A DNA stretch of 64,000 nucleotides from Nematostella vectensis (GCF_932526225.1 NC_064046.1:7613219-7677218); one strand, 5' to 3'; shown: positions 20,020 through 33,026, numbered from the stretch's first letter. Numbers and translations: made by a program. The notes: generated by a model not told the origin, from the letters alone.

Positions 20020-22988
20020 ATGCAGCCGAAGGTAACATCCAGGCAGCCGGCAGCGGATAGTGTGGTAAGTAATCTGAATATTCCTTTAGCTAACGTTTTG
20101 CCTTTTTGTCATTTATCGGATGAAGATTTTCAATTAGCGCTTTTTGAACAGCAAAATGGCGTAATTAGATTCGATCATGATCGATTAGAAAATCTTAAAT
20201 TCAACCCCTTACTTTCTGAAACAAACAAGCAACTTAGCTTATGCGTTAATAATGATCCCGATGCAAATTTCTATTCGTCGTTTTCATGTGACTAATACAT
20301 CGAGGATCAATTTAACGAATTAGTGAATAGTAAGACGGAAAAGGGGATGTCTATTTTACATTTGAATACCCGAAGTTTGTCCGGTAATTTTGATAAGGTA
20401 ACCAATTTACTGTCAACACTGAATTTAAATTTCTCAATGATAGGAATTAGTGAGACTTGGCTAAAAAATGTTTGTCATTCTTGTAACATTCCAGGCTACA
20501 ATTATGTTTATGAACCACGCAAAGGCAGAACTGGGGGAGGTGTTGGCTTGTATCAAAAACAAGAATTCGAGTTTAAATGCCGCCCGGAAATATGCTTTTC
20601 TGATACCTGCGCGGAATCCTTATTTGTTGAAATAACTCGTCAAAAGGAAAGAAACATTATTGTTGGCGTTGTCTATAGACCGCCAGAAAAAGACGTACAA
20701 GAATTTTGTGATGAACTAGATCAAATTCTTTTAGCCATCTCTAAAAATAACAAGTTGTGTATATTAATGGCTGATTGGAATTTGGACCTAATGAAGCATG
20801 ATACCCATCGTTTAACTGCTGAATTTTTGGACATAATGTATTCTAAAATGTTTTTTCCTTTGATAACGCGCCCAACAAGAATAACTTCTCATACCGCTAC
20901 ACTTCTTGACAATATCTTTATTAACGACCACGATAGTTTCAGTAAAAGCGGGGTATTGTTTTCGGATGTATCTGATCACTTACCAGTTTTTACTTTACTT
21001 TCAGAAAATATTAATGTTGTTGATCACAAACAATGGACATTTTATAGAGATAAATCCGCCACCAGCAAGTCGAAATTTAGATCTGAACTAGAAATGCACA
21101 GTTGGGATCATATCCCTGATGATGATCCTTGTAGTGCTTATAGCAATTTCTTACGTTTACGACGATTTATAACAATTGTTTTCCATTAAAAAAAGTAAAA
21201 ACAAAGAAAAGCATTACAAGGAAGCCTTGGTTAACTAAAGGTCTCCTGAGGTCAATCAAGAAAAAAAATAATTTATATAGACAATTCTTATGCTCTCCAA
21301 CATTAAGTCACGAACATCAATATAAGAAGTTTAGAAATAAGCTTAATCACATACTTAAAATAGCAAAGCGTGATTATTATGACAAAAAACTATCCGAATA
21401 CAAATCCGACTTTAAAAAAACGTGGAGAATTCTTAATGAAGTTATTAATCGTCGTCAAAGTAATTCACGTTTGTCTTCTACATTTAAGGTTGCCGGCCGT
21501 GAAGTCAGCGATCCGATGGAGATTGCAAATGGTTTTTGTGATTATTTCACAAATCTTGGTCCCTCATTAGCGGAGAAAGTACCATCTTCTGATAAATGTT
21601 TCTCTAGTTTTCTGAACAATGATATTCTTAATTCAATGATTTTTTCTGATACTGATCACCAAGAAATCATTGAGATCTGCTCAAGCCTTCGTCCTGGCAC
21701 AGCTGCTGGGTTTGACAATATCCACATGGATATTATAAAGCTAAATATTGATATCATTTCCAAACCAATAGCTGATATTATCAATTTATCTACTCAGTCT
21801 GGTATAGACCGAGTAGATAATAGTCCCAAAGAAGTTAAAAGTGGCACGCGTTTTACCACTGTTTAAGGCTGGTGATCAGGCTTTTTATGCAAACTATAGA
21901 CCTGTGTCCGTCTTACCAGTTTTTTCGAAATTTTTCGAGAAAGTTGTGTATAAACGGTTATATAATTTCCTGATTAAATATTGTATTCTATCAAATAACC
22001 AATATGGTTTTAGAAAGAACCATTAGACAGCTCTTGCACTTCTTCATTTATACGATACTCTATCTAGTGCTATTGATTATAAAAATATACTCTAGGCGTT
22101 TTTATTGATCTGTCAAAGGCGTTTGACACGGTCAATCATGGCATTTTACTAGCGAAATTGCATAACTATGGAATACGTGGAACTCCTCTCAAATGGTTTG
22201 AAAGTTATCTTTCAGATAGAGAGCAGTTTGTAAATTTTAATGGCGTTTCTTCTTGTCGTAAATTAGTGAAGTGCGGTATCCCACAGGCAGCGTGCTCGGG
22301 CCGCTTCTCTTTCTGATTTATATCAATGATATATGTAGCGTTTCAACTGCTTTAGACATACTTTTATTTGCTGATGATACAAGTATATTTTTCTCCCATA
22401 AAAACTTCACAATCAATAATAAACCAAATTAACAGATTGGATTTGTGCAAACAAGTTATCTATAAATATAAAAAAATTATGTATAAAGCAAGTTTTTGCC
22501 TTTCAAAGCAATCACTATTGACGTTGTATTATTCTTTGTTATATCCATACTTGCAATACTGTGTTAGTGTTTGGGGATCCACTTATCCATCTAATTTAAA
22601 TCATATTCTCATGCTCCAAAAACGAGCAATACGTATAATTGTTGGAGCATCCTATGATGCACACACTGATCCGATATATAGGAATCTAAACATATTGAAA
22701 TTCAATTATTTATTTTTATTTCAAATAGGTAAGTTAATGCATAAATTTAAAAATAGGTTACTTCCCCAAACATTTAACAGGATATTTCAATTGAACTCTC
22801 AAATTCACGATTATTACACGAGAAGCTCTAACTTGTTCCATATTTCAAAGTTTAGAACAAAAATACATAAGTTTGCGTTAAGACATCAGGGTCCTAAATA
22901 TTTCAATTCATTGTCTTCTTATATTCAGTCTGCCAAAACGCTTAACTCTTTTTGTAATAAGTTAAAGACTTCTCTTATTAACTCTTAA
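20020..22988 (+). pseudogene. retrotransposon 2 ORF2: endonuclease-RT
   Basis: N-terminal region 20020-20295 is in the same frame as the endonuclease (from 20347, MSILHLNTRSLSGNFDKV; SDHLPVFTLL near 20975), separated only by a stop at 20293-20295. RT blocks are NYRPVSVLPVFSKFFEKVVY (21890-21960), FIDLSKAFDTVNHGILLAKL (about 22100), a frameshifted PQG-motif region (about 22280) and [10 protein letters not shown] (about 22360). The C-terminal part is 22368-22988 (YCVSVWGSTYPS, QKRAIRII). Frameshifts near 21180, 21830, 22100 and 22285. Confidence 0.85.
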
Positions 22989-23271
22989 TTTTTTTTTCTT
23001 TCTCGATTTGTGTTTGTGTGTGTGTGTGTTTTTTATATAAGTATGAAAAAATATGAAAGCTCTCCTAACAAATATTTATATAATTAATCTGACTGTCTGT
23101 TAAGATTTAGGAGGTCCGTCTCGTATAAGCCTTGCGGTTTCTTACGGTCCTCCTTGTCACACTATGTAAATTATTATATTATTATCTTTATTTATTTATT
23201 TAAAAAATGTATTAAGTGACAAAACAATAAACTAACTAAACTAACTAACTACATAACTAGCCTAGCTGGAA

Positions 23272-24652
23272 TTTGTCCAGTCAATCTGTGGTTTCAGGTG
23301 GAACTAATTGCAATAGAATTTCTCTCAACGGATTTTGAACAAGTGATACAACCTAGTTAACATACAAAAAGTCCCCAAAAACATACTGAAATTTGTGATT
23401 TTTCCATTTCCGAGCAAAACCACAGGGTACCCGCGTCGGTAAAACGGAAAAATAATAAAATACACGTCTAAACCAGTACATTTGAAAGACCATTGGTCAA
23501 AGTTGATTAAATACCTAGTTTGGATATCGAAACAAAGCAAATTGCCCCTGTTTTATATCTTTTTCCAATATTTCTGTGATCCAAAAACCACAGGGTACCC
23601 GCGTCGAAAACACTAAACAAATTTGAAAATTCAAACCTGAATCAGAAAAGGTCATTGGACAAAAATTACTAAAGACACAAATTCTAGTATCGAAATAAAG
23701 CAACTTGACCATGTTTCATTTCTATTTTAAATATTCTCTCCACAAATGTATTTTTGCATCCTGGGCGCCCAACTGAAATTTGTATATAGAAAACAAACTT
23801 ACATGTGACAGCAACTCGGTAGCTAGGGTTGTTATAGAAGGCATGGCCTCTCGTCACCTCCCAGTGACTTCAGGGGTCCCTCAAGGAAGCCTTATAGGCC
23901 CTCTTCTATTTAGGACCTACATCAACGATCTAGCAGACGCCACAGACAAAGGCACACCGCTATATACTCAGACGACACAAAGCTATACCGAAGAATCTCT
24001 TCGATAAATGACTGTGAAGCTCTTCAGGATGTCCTGAAAAGTCTTCGCTGAGCCCAGCGAAATACAGAGAAAAGAGAAAAGAGGCCTCTAGCAGGGAAGT
24101 TTCTCTAGGCTGGTGTAAAACCTCAAGAAATTACAAAAAAAATGCAGAAATACATTTGTGGAGAAAATATTTGAAATAGAAATAAAACATGGAGAAGTTG
24201 CTTAATTTCGATACTAAAATTGTGTCTTTAATCATTTTTGGCCAATGACCTTTGAAATTTTATGATTCAGAGTTGTATTTTTGATTTTTTTCAGGGTTTT
24301 CGGCGCGGGTACCCTGTGGTTTTTGGAATGCAGAAATATTGGAAAAAGAGATATTAAACAGGGGCAATTTGCTTTGTTTCGATATCCAAACATTGTCTTT
24401 AATCCACGTTGACCAATGGCCTTTTCAATGTACTGATTGAGACGTGTATTTTAATTTTTCCCCTTTTAACGACGCGGGTACCCTGTAGTTTTGCTCCGAA
24501 ATGGAAAAATCACATAGTTCAAGATGTTCCACCAAAGGGATTTTTGGGGACTTTTAGTATGTTAACTAGGTTGTATCACTTGTTCAAAATCCGCTGAGAG
24601 AAATTCTATCGCAATAACTTCCACCTGGGCTATACAAATTTCATAGATTGAC
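23272..24652. mobile_element. foldback element with long inverted arms
   Basis: Left arm 23272-23758 and right arm 24142-24652 are inverted copies (~490 and ~510 bp; right arm with small indels) starting GTCCAGTCAATC. Both contain CACAGGGTACCCGCGTCG or its complement twice. The ~380-bp loop carries a reverse transcriptase fragment. No transposase is encoded, so this is a non-autonomous foldback/long-TIR element. Confidence 0.85.
23772..24050 (+). pseudogene. RT fragment inside foldback loop
   Basis: Encodes LPVTSGVPQGSLIGPLLF followed by INDLADATD, the core of a CR1/Jockey-type reverse transcriptase (block with PQGS). It is truncated on both sides by the foldback arms, so it was captured by, or inserted into, the element. 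Confidence 0.75.
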
Positions 24653-24848
24653 TGGACTAAAAAGTGAGGTATAGCTTGGAAGAATTGTTGAATAGTGGCT
24701 TAACATAAACACAAAAAAACAAAAAGAATTCGTTTTACAATAAGACAACTTTGAGCTTGAACGTACTACAACAAAATTATAACAGCACCGGAAGGACGAC
24801 CCAATCTACTCTGGACGCAATAGCGTTAAGGTCACGCTAGCAGTATGG

Positions 24849-25676
24849 GATCTATTAGACATTATTCGGATGAAGATTCAAACGTATCGACAGAAACATT
24901 TGAAGATTATTCGGATAGCGAATCTTCCCAATCCGATCATACTACGAATGAAGACTCTTCGTCAGACGAAAGTATACATATCAAACATATTCCCCACGGA
25001 TAGTGTCCTTCGTTTGCATTGCCTTATATGGTCATTGATGCCCATATTTAGAAGAGCTAAAGTTTTCCCGCTCCCTGATCTCCAGAAAATATGGTGAAAA
25101 ATGCTGATTCCTGTCAATTTGAGACTCGTGGCAAGAATTTGTCCAAAAAAACCTGACTGCTTGGTCAAATTTTTATCTCACTAAAATTGAAAAGCCCTTA
25201 GACCCAGGCCTACCAGAGATTGACCGAGCGGGTTTGAAGGTCACCCAAATATTGATATGGATGATACTATCCCAAATGTCTGGGATCGTCTCCAAGCTGA
25301 ATCAATGGATCGCTTCCATGCTCATTGGAAAGAACTTTTTGCAAAGTATGAGCAGCGAGGCAACTCTGAAGAGGTGGCTGAAGCCAAAGCAACAAATGGC
25401 CTTGTTCCCCACTATCGAAAAGAGCTAAAAAAAAGTCCTTTTTGAACATCTAAAGTGAATATGCACTTTAGGGAATGAACCAACTTTCAAGAAAATCATA
25501 GATACGCAAAAAAATATCATGGACAACGACGGGTTTGAATGGAGAGAAGCGACAGAATCTGCGATAAATAAGAGAAAATTACTGCTGTCAAAGATGTTCA
25601 GGGAGCAGCCGATTCCTCAGCAAGCAGATGTCCAAACTTGGAATAAACCATTTTACAATCGTAGTTGAACTTTTTG
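24849..25676 (+). pseudogene. unknown acidic gene remnant
   Basis: Starts MGSIRHYSDEDSNVSTETFE and continues Ser/Asp/Glu-rich to a stop at about 55 codons. After many stops, two blocks look conserved in style: DDTIPNVWDRLQAESMDRFH with HYRKELKK (25257-25440), and MDNDGFEWREATESAINKRK with KLLLSKMFREQP (about 25518-25610). I do not recognise the family. It could be a transposon-borne gene. Confidence 0.4.
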
Positions 25677-25679
25677 ACC

Positions 25680-26480
25680 AAGGAAAAAGCCGTTTCAAAG
25701 AATAACTTTATGTAATCTAGAGTGAATTAACATACTGCAGGATTTGACAGCATATATTCAATAGACATGTAAACAAAAGAAAACAAAAAGAGCCTTTAGA
25801 AGAGTCCTTTAGAAAGCCAGGCGATAAATACCATAATCAAAGTACATTAACTTTATTATAGCCTAGAGCCCTAAATATGGATACCCTATATCAGGTACTC
25901 TAGTTTATGTATAGGTTTATTTTTGTATTAACCTTATTAATTTGTATGATGAGCGTCGTTGTTGTAATAAAAAAGTTTAACCAAACTGTTGTCTTACTTC
26001 CTTTGTAGAATTACAAAAGTAGTAAAATCATCGTTTGTCAGTTTATGCACTAAAGAAACATTTTTTATGGGTATTAATATTCGAAATGGTAATTATTTAT
26101 TCAATTCGGAAGGTTTTCTATTCCAACAGCTATTCAGTTGCGACCGTACGATTTTTTTTACGCTCTTTGCGTGACCCACGATCGAGCACCATGTATCAGC
26201 ATAACAAGATCAAATACTGAGATGACAAGACCGTAAACAAAAAGACGGGCTAATCTTATAATTTATTACGACAATAAATAACACATCTTCATAAAATAGA
26301 AAACAACCGTTTTTTCGTCATTATATTCAGCATCTTCTTTTTCTCTACTTTCTCCACTTCGTCGCATCGCTTTCCTTATCATTCAATCAAAGACGGCTAT
26401 TTTCTTTGAGTCTAACTGTGATTTGAGACCACGTTTGGTAGTAATATAGGTAGGTTTTGTTTAACGTTCACCGGCTGAAT
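25680..26480. other. AT-rich spacer
   Basis: No gene, repeat family or regulatory structure recognised. Confidence 0.5.
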
Positions 26481-26483
26481 TGA

Positions 26484-26690
26484 CCTTCGGAACAGAATAG
26501 CCGTCCTTCGACGGCCGTCGGAATGGAATAGATGCGACGGCCGTCGGAACAGAATAGATGTGACGGCCGTCGGAACTGAATAGCCGTCGTACGACGGCCG
26601 TCGGAACTGAACGCAAAATAATGTATTCACCCGCAAAATTAGTATTCCCCGGCAAAGTTAGTATTCCCCCGCAAAAATACGGCTAATTCC
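26484..26690. repeat. GACGGCCGTC palindrome repeat cluster
   Basis: Four spaced copies of the palindrome ACGGCCGTCGGAA, mostly GACGGCCGTCGGAAC, separated by GAATAGATG or GAATAGCCGTC (spacing 26-31 bp), followed by three CCGCAAAATTAGTATTCCC-like units. The GC content is far above the AT-rich surroundings. No coding support; function unknown. Confidence 0.8.
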
Positions 26691-26755
26691 ATACCTACCC
26701 TACTACTTTTCCTATTATCGGCTATAACCGATCATCACTGTACCAACAACGAGAG

Positions 26756-26990
26756 AGACCTAGAGTTGCACTTGCAGTGCGACTAGGGGGGGCTTGGGCT
26801 TATCAACCCTCTCCATGAAACAGCACCGCTCTACGAAGCATCCTGTAAGACTACAGCACCTTTAGTCAAGCAAATAGTGGCACAAGACCGCGAGACATCA
26901 TTTACTTTGCTAAGATCTGACTGATATGTCTAAGAGGCTCGATCGCGATGAGATATCGAACATTGATTTTAACGTGGAGAATGCACAAAG
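26756..26990 (+). pseudogene. retroelement RT C-terminal remnant
   Basis: The reading GGLGLINPLHETAPLYEASC followed by KTTAPLVKQIVAQ resembles the post-RT region of LINE/DIRS-like polymerases common in cnidarian genomes. Interrupted by stops; no catalytic motif remains. Confidence 0.45.
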
Positions 26991-27161
26991 GGGGATCCGT
27001 AACACTTAGTTTTTAATATATATTGTAAATATAAATATATCCCATCTTTATTTGAAAAGCAAGAACGTCTCTCCAAAAGTTTATCTTCTCCTTTTTGTAT
27101 ATAGTAAACATTGTAAATGGATTTTTATAGTTTTGACTTGTTTGTATTTTTATTATTACTA

Positions 27162-27190
27162 TTGTTGTTGTTGTTGTTGTTGTTGTTGTT
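27162..27190. repeat. (GTT)n microsatellite
   Basis: Nine to ten perfect GTT units. Confidence 0.95.
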
Positions 27191-28347
27191 ATCGAACGCT
27201 TTCAATGAGCTAAACAGGGTAGTCGCACTTCATAACATCCAAGTACTGTGTCCTATTATTGGCTGATACACTATTAACACCTATAGAAATCCGGCGCGAC
27301 TTTTCGTCACTCTTGGGCAGAAAATAGTATCTGCAGAAGGAACAACACAAGGAGATCCACTGGCGATGGCTTTCTACGCACGCAAGTGTCCAGCCACTTA
27401 TCACTAGACTGCAAGCGGAATCGAGTTTAAAGCAGTGCTGGTTTATTATTATTATCATCATATACGTTTCCCTAATTTGATTATTCTGCATTTAATTTCG
27501 CTATGCGCAACGATAGAACGCCAAAGTAACCGTGATACTGCTTGAGGTAGTTTACGAGGGCTTGCTCTATTCGCGTTTGAGGTTTATTTTGATTGAGCTA
27601 CACACGAGACGTTTTAAAATTCGAAAACAGTTCCGCGTGTTGTTTGTTGTGTTCCTATATCCGCAAAAGGAATAAATTATCACTTAACGGAACGGTTGTT
27701 CCGTTTAGAGGTGAAGAATCGGGACGCTAATGGCACGCTACGGAAGAAAAGGACTTGTTTGTACAATGAAGAACAAAATGTTCCCTTTTCAAAGTCCACA
27801 AAGGAACTGTTGGCCCTAATTGATTCAATTAGGAACAGCAGTTCCTTTTTTGACGCGTTCCCAATTGAGGACCACCACTCAAAAAGAACAAAAGTTCCTG
27901 TTTGCTACGGTTAATAGACTTAAAAGGGAACGCCTGTTCCTAAGTGGTTAAAAGTATAGGAACAGTAGGACCGATTTGGCCTAAATGGTGTCGTTTCTTT
28001 GTAAAAAAGGAACAACAAAAGGGCCACAATGGACCGAAGTGGGGTGTTATCTTTTCCGAAAACATGAACAAAAGTTCCGCATCTATGGTTTTGTTTCTTA
28101 ATCTAAAAAGATATGATCTCTCAGAGCCATGCCTAGACTTGCACAAGCTATGCAAAAGCAAGGGCATGCTGAGGCTTGCTTGGGCATGCAATTTTGGTTT
28201 ATCGTGCCCAACCAATAGACTGCTGCCACTATTTCGAGGCTGTCGCGTGGCAGTGATTGATTGGCTCTTTTCACTTATTTGATAGCATTAAACATGCGGT
28301 ACGCCGCATACGTTTCTCATTCTCGCTTTAACCGTTGCTGACAAGAG
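27191..28347. other. no recognised gene
   Basis: Only short unsupported ORFs. The stretch 27680-28080 is notable for repeated GGAAC/GTTCC words but shows no clear unit. An imperfect hairpin (TGCGG..CCGCA) lies at about 28294, upstream of the recombinase-like gene. Confidence 0.4.
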
Positions 28348-29730
28348 ATGGTAAAGCAGGGTAATGTGATAAACTGGTCGCTTCTTCCAAATGCTGCGAA
28401 GAAACCAAAAAGAATGCACTTAGAAGAAGCCAAAAATGACGGGCTGTTTCACTGCCCTGTACCAGACTGCCATAACGATGGGTTTGGAACTCAAATAGGG
28501 TGTAGAAAACACGTCAAGAAAAAGCACCCATGGTTTTATTACTTTGATAAGAAACCCAGCAACTCAGACATCGAAGCTTCTCGAAGACAAATGGAAAAGG
28601 AGAAGGGGCAACGACGTTCAAGTAATGGCGTCACATCGTTTGACATGTCTGGCACGTTTGCAGAACAATTCACCGCGTGGCTCAAAGGCAGTGTGGGGGC
28701 TGCAAAAGTGACCGACAAGCGCAGCAACTGGTTAGCAAATGCTTGAAGTTTCTGGAATTTTGCAGCGAGGACGAAGATCATCTCACATTAGATATTGTGG
28801 ACTTTTGCTTGTGTTCGCCTAATCTACTTTTCAAATTTGCCGATACAATGCAGAGCGAGTGGCAGTTGGGTCATGCCGGTCGAATCGGATACCTGGACGC
28901 CATTTCAGAACTAGTGACCTACAGGAAAGTAAACGGAGCATCGGAAGCTGTGCCTAAAGGGCTGTCTACGACGGACACATACTTGAAAAAGGTGCGTAAG
29001 ACAGTCTCAAAAATGATGCGACTACAGTGGACTAGCGATTTAGACATCGATGTGCTAGAGGCAAAAGGGAACTGGGCAACCATGAACGAGCTACTTGGTG
29101 TGGTGTCTCGCTACTTGCCCCGCTACGAGGCCGTGCTGAGAACGTCCAAGGACACGCCCGACAGGGCGTCTCCGTTTGATCTGCCGTTTGCCAAAAAATG
29201 TTCAAAACAGCGGGCAAGTACGGCTTCGACTCGCTCCTTCTGACCGACACAAACATGAGTGTGCTCGAGGGATACCTAACTTACATTCGCCCGCAACTCA
29301 AACCCAAGTGTGAGTACGTCCGAGAAACGGGGGTCAGCAACAAGCTCGGTGAGCAAACTTGTGTTTGAAGTGACTGGCAAGTATGTTCAACCCACACGAT
29401 ACCGACAAATCGCCGAGACGTCTAGCTGCAAAGTGCTAAAAAGTGCCGATCAAAGCGCTATCTCTGAAGATCAGAAGCACAGCTCGAACGTCGCCAAAGT
29501 GCACTATCGCAAGCAGCGTTAACGCGAAGTCGCCACAAAGGCGCGCGAATGCCTCGAAAAACTACATGGCGACAGTGGCACCAAGCTGGACAAAGAGGTT
29601 CTAACGAGGCTCTCCGACCTTTCAAACTCTTCAGAGGATCAAGACGACTGCACGAAGTCGTGCTCTTCAACGGACGAAGTTCAAGAAATCTCCACACCGC
29701 CAGTGGGTGGGTGCACCAATATGTAATGGG
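28348..29730 (+). pseudogene. C2H2 + tyrosine-recombinase-like gene, broken
   Basis: N-terminal part 28348-28746 has a C2H2-type finger (HCPVPDCHNDGF followed by CRKHVKKKHP). A frameshift at about 28740 moves the frame to CLKFLEFCSEDEDHLTLDIV and AGRIGYLDAISELVTYRK, ending near 29205. It resumes in another frame (LEGYLTYIRPQLKPKCEYV), and then QPTRYRQIAE and HSSNVAKVHY at 29390-29520 resemble the H-x-x-R ... Tyr end of tyrosine recombinases. A Crypton-like transposon gene is my best guess; the family is seen widely in marine invertebrates but is poorly characterised. Confidence 0.5.
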
Positions 29731-32700
29731 CTTATACGCGGAACAAAGTGATTTTCTTGAATATCTCGCGAAGTATACATGGTTTAGCAATAAATCTTGG
29801 TATAGTGGTAGATCGTGGTAACTTACAACAGTTGGAATTGTTGTTGCCATGGAAACACGCCCAATTACATAAATTTGAATTTTAATTAGCCAGAATCGTT
29901 CAAGTAAAAATGGGGAACATTTAGGCAAAACTATTTAGAAGTCTTAAGGCATATATTTGTTTATTGGCGTAACACATGCAGCAACTCATTATGAGAAGAA
30001 ATGACATTAAATTTACACAGTAATACCATTGTCATACTAGAACACTATTTACGGTTTACATTTCACCATTGTTGTTGTTGTAGTTTATATTTTAAGATCC
30101 CAGTTATTATAAATGTAAATCAAAGACTCGATAATTTAAACTGTTCTGTCATTTCAAAATAAATAAATTGTTGATTAATCATGTATGGACATATGCTGTT
30201 AAATTTATTACGCTCTAAATCCACTGTTTTGACATTCTCATAGAGAAGCAAAGTTTAATGCCAAATTTTTGACACGCCACATGACCTCACTTCCCAACTC
30301 TTGTAACAAGTTTTCTTCTTTTAAAAAATGGAACAATGAGTATACAAAACAATAGCAATAATTGTTGAAACAAATATTTTCCCCTTCTCTCCCGGAACAA
30401 AACCACTTTCTCTAATTCTCAAGACATTGACTAGAAAAATCGAGCTCTTTCCATTATATCGAATTGCGATGTCACAGATGTACTTGTATAATGACTAAAA
30501 ATAGACCTACAAATGATTTACATGGTCATACGAAAACGGGACGCACTGATTAATCTATGATTACTACTAGTTACGCTGTGAATTTTTATATTCCCGTTTT
30601 GTCACACTTAGCCCAAGGCTACTGTCAGTAGCTTTCAGTCCTTCAAGACAGACATGACTGGTAATTACATTTTGTCCAATGGATTAGGAACTCAGAATAG
30701 TGAATTGTGATAAGATTTTCCCGTGAGAATTGTGATAAGAGTTTTCCGTGAGAGAAAATACCCTTGAGATCGAGAAACACTGCGAGCTAGGAAGCCTTAC
30801 CCAAGAGAAATTGTTTACACTTAATTGATAGACTCCCACCCCCCCCCCCCCCCCCCCCAACACACAAAATCCTGGCTATGCACCTGTTTGGGGAAGTTCT
30901 AGCAGCTAATATTACTAGTCCTAATGTGACTTCGTTTAAACTCTCAGTGTCCCAGTGAACTGAATTTAGCATATGAGGCTTGGGTGTGATGCATAAAAAA
31001 TGCAATTTCTCATTGGGTGGCCTCAAAGGGATATGCTAAGACCAACACTGCCCATGGATTTCCAACTTGCATTTGGATCTGGAGTCGCAGCCATTATTTG
31101 TTGTGCCCTGTACAAATCTTACAGGGTTTGTCCCACAGAAAAGTTTTATACACACTTGTAATTCATATGTTTTTTTTATGCTTATTTACTTTATCTAATT
31201 TCTAATCTCTATGTACATCATGGCTAGAATACAGCTCTTGAATGCTTTAATGCTTTGTTGATAATGGACAAATTGAATAGGTGTTCTGGAATAACACTAA
31301 TCACATTTGATGTTAATTTAAGTGCATTGATATTTGGTGTTAAAAATATACTGTAATATGCAGTCTCTAATAAAAAATATTAGTCTAAGGAACAATACTT
31401 TTCTTACAGAATATTGCATTATAACATTATGAAAATATTGTTTTGTTCCAACAACATTGCAAAACTCATCTCTACAATAAGTAGCTGAGCTTGGATTTTG
31501 GTAGAAATAGACATGATCCCTACTGAGTTTTATGTCACCATCATCATAATAATTCCATCAGAAGAGGCTCCAAGATGTGCCACTTGGCAGTGAGGTGTTG
31601 ACCAGTGCTGCAAACTGAGAAATTCTCATATGCTTCACTCATGAGCTTTCTCATGCATGTGTATCAGGCGAGTACACAGAAGGGTGCACAGAATGCATGC
31701 TCACCCCCTTTGGCCAAAAAAAATTGGTGATTTCTTATTGTTAACTATCCTTTCTCAATATACCTATACCTATGACTGCACATCCCCCCTCAGCTAATCC
31801 TAGGTACTGTATATCATGCTTACAACCATTTCCACATCAAAAAGACAACAATGTAAAAATATAGAAGGTAACCCTTTCACTAGAATTCTGCAATACTGTC
31901 AAATTTACCAGAAAGAGGAATTGTACAGCACCATAGCAGGGGGCGGTGGGACATGTAACCCCCTCCCCCTTCAATAATTTTGGAAGCAATATAATTTCAC
32001 CCTGTAAATAAAGACAAAAGAATACCCCAATATTCATGACTATAACAAATATGTGTGATTGATTATGAATATTGTAATAATCACATCTTGGTTTATTTTG
32101 ATGACAGAAGGTGAAATTTGCATGTATTCTGAGAAAATGGACTTTACTTACAGTAATTACAGTGCCTCAATTGAAAGGCAGAGATGACTATGATTGATAA
32201 AAATACTCAAGTGTACATGTTATAAGAAATTTTAAATCGACATAGCAAATGTATCGACAAAATAAGCTCATTGAGTAAGATACTTATGTAATACAATTAA
32301 ATCTAGGAATTTAAAATAACCTTGTACCCAATGTACAGAAGCGATGGGCTTCAGGATACTAAATAGCCTTAATAAAGCTTTTTTCTTGAGTAATAATGCT
32401 GGTCCTTGCAATTTATTTAAGTGTGAATCTGCCATTTTCCCCCTGCTGTTCTGCAGGGCAAAAAAGAGAAATCAAATTTTCATCCTTTCGCAAAATTATC
32501 GCGTTTTCGCAAAACAAAACATGATAAATACACTTACCAGAAGACAATCATTTTTCATCCGTTTAATACCGAGGTCTTTCAATCATCCACAAACGAAACG
32601 TTGTAGGACTGCATGTTTTTGTAAGCTTTCATCTCGTTTGAAGAATAAAAAGAGGACTGCAAGCCAAAGACGAGTGAAGGATAAAAGTTGAAAATCTGTT

Positions 32701-32990
32701 GAAAAATCTACTTTTTTAGAATGCAGGGGTCAACTCCGTTACAATAACACATCTTTTGCAAGTAATGCCATCGAATATTAAGACTTAAAGAGCGAAAATA
32801 ATTGGAAAATACGGGAGAAACCTGGTTTTCGCCTACAGCTGCCATGTTCGCGCGTTGCTGTTTTTGACCACCACTTCAACACCGGAAGTAAATTCACACG
32901 CCAAAAGTCACGTGACTGAAACCCAAGAATACCGGAAAATTCGAACAAACAGCGCGCGCCACTATGCGCAGAAGGGAGGGGTGCGCAGTG
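29731..32990. other. long AT-rich region without gene
   Basis: No coding region, RNA gene or transposon could be supported. Includes a 20-C homopolymer at 30839-30858. Confidence 0.5.
30839..30858. repeat. poly-C tract
   Basis: Run of 20 C. Length is likely unstable and may be misassembled. Confidence 0.9.
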
Positions 32991-33026
32991 CAATTCAAGG
33001 GAATTACCTTAAACACGCACGCGCAC

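Larger units (their letters stand above)
19200..23215 (+). mobile_element. L2/CR1-type retrotransposon 2, near full length
   Basis: Contains a 5' leader, ORF1, ORF2 and a 3' UTR with a TTTA-rich tail near 23190-23215. The coding parts are described separately. Several frameshifts and stops show it is not active as read. It directly follows retrotransposon 1. Confidence 0.82.

Noticed and set aside
23315-24600. ORFs in the foldback arms
   Set aside because: Mirror-image translations of the inverted arms with no recognisable domain.
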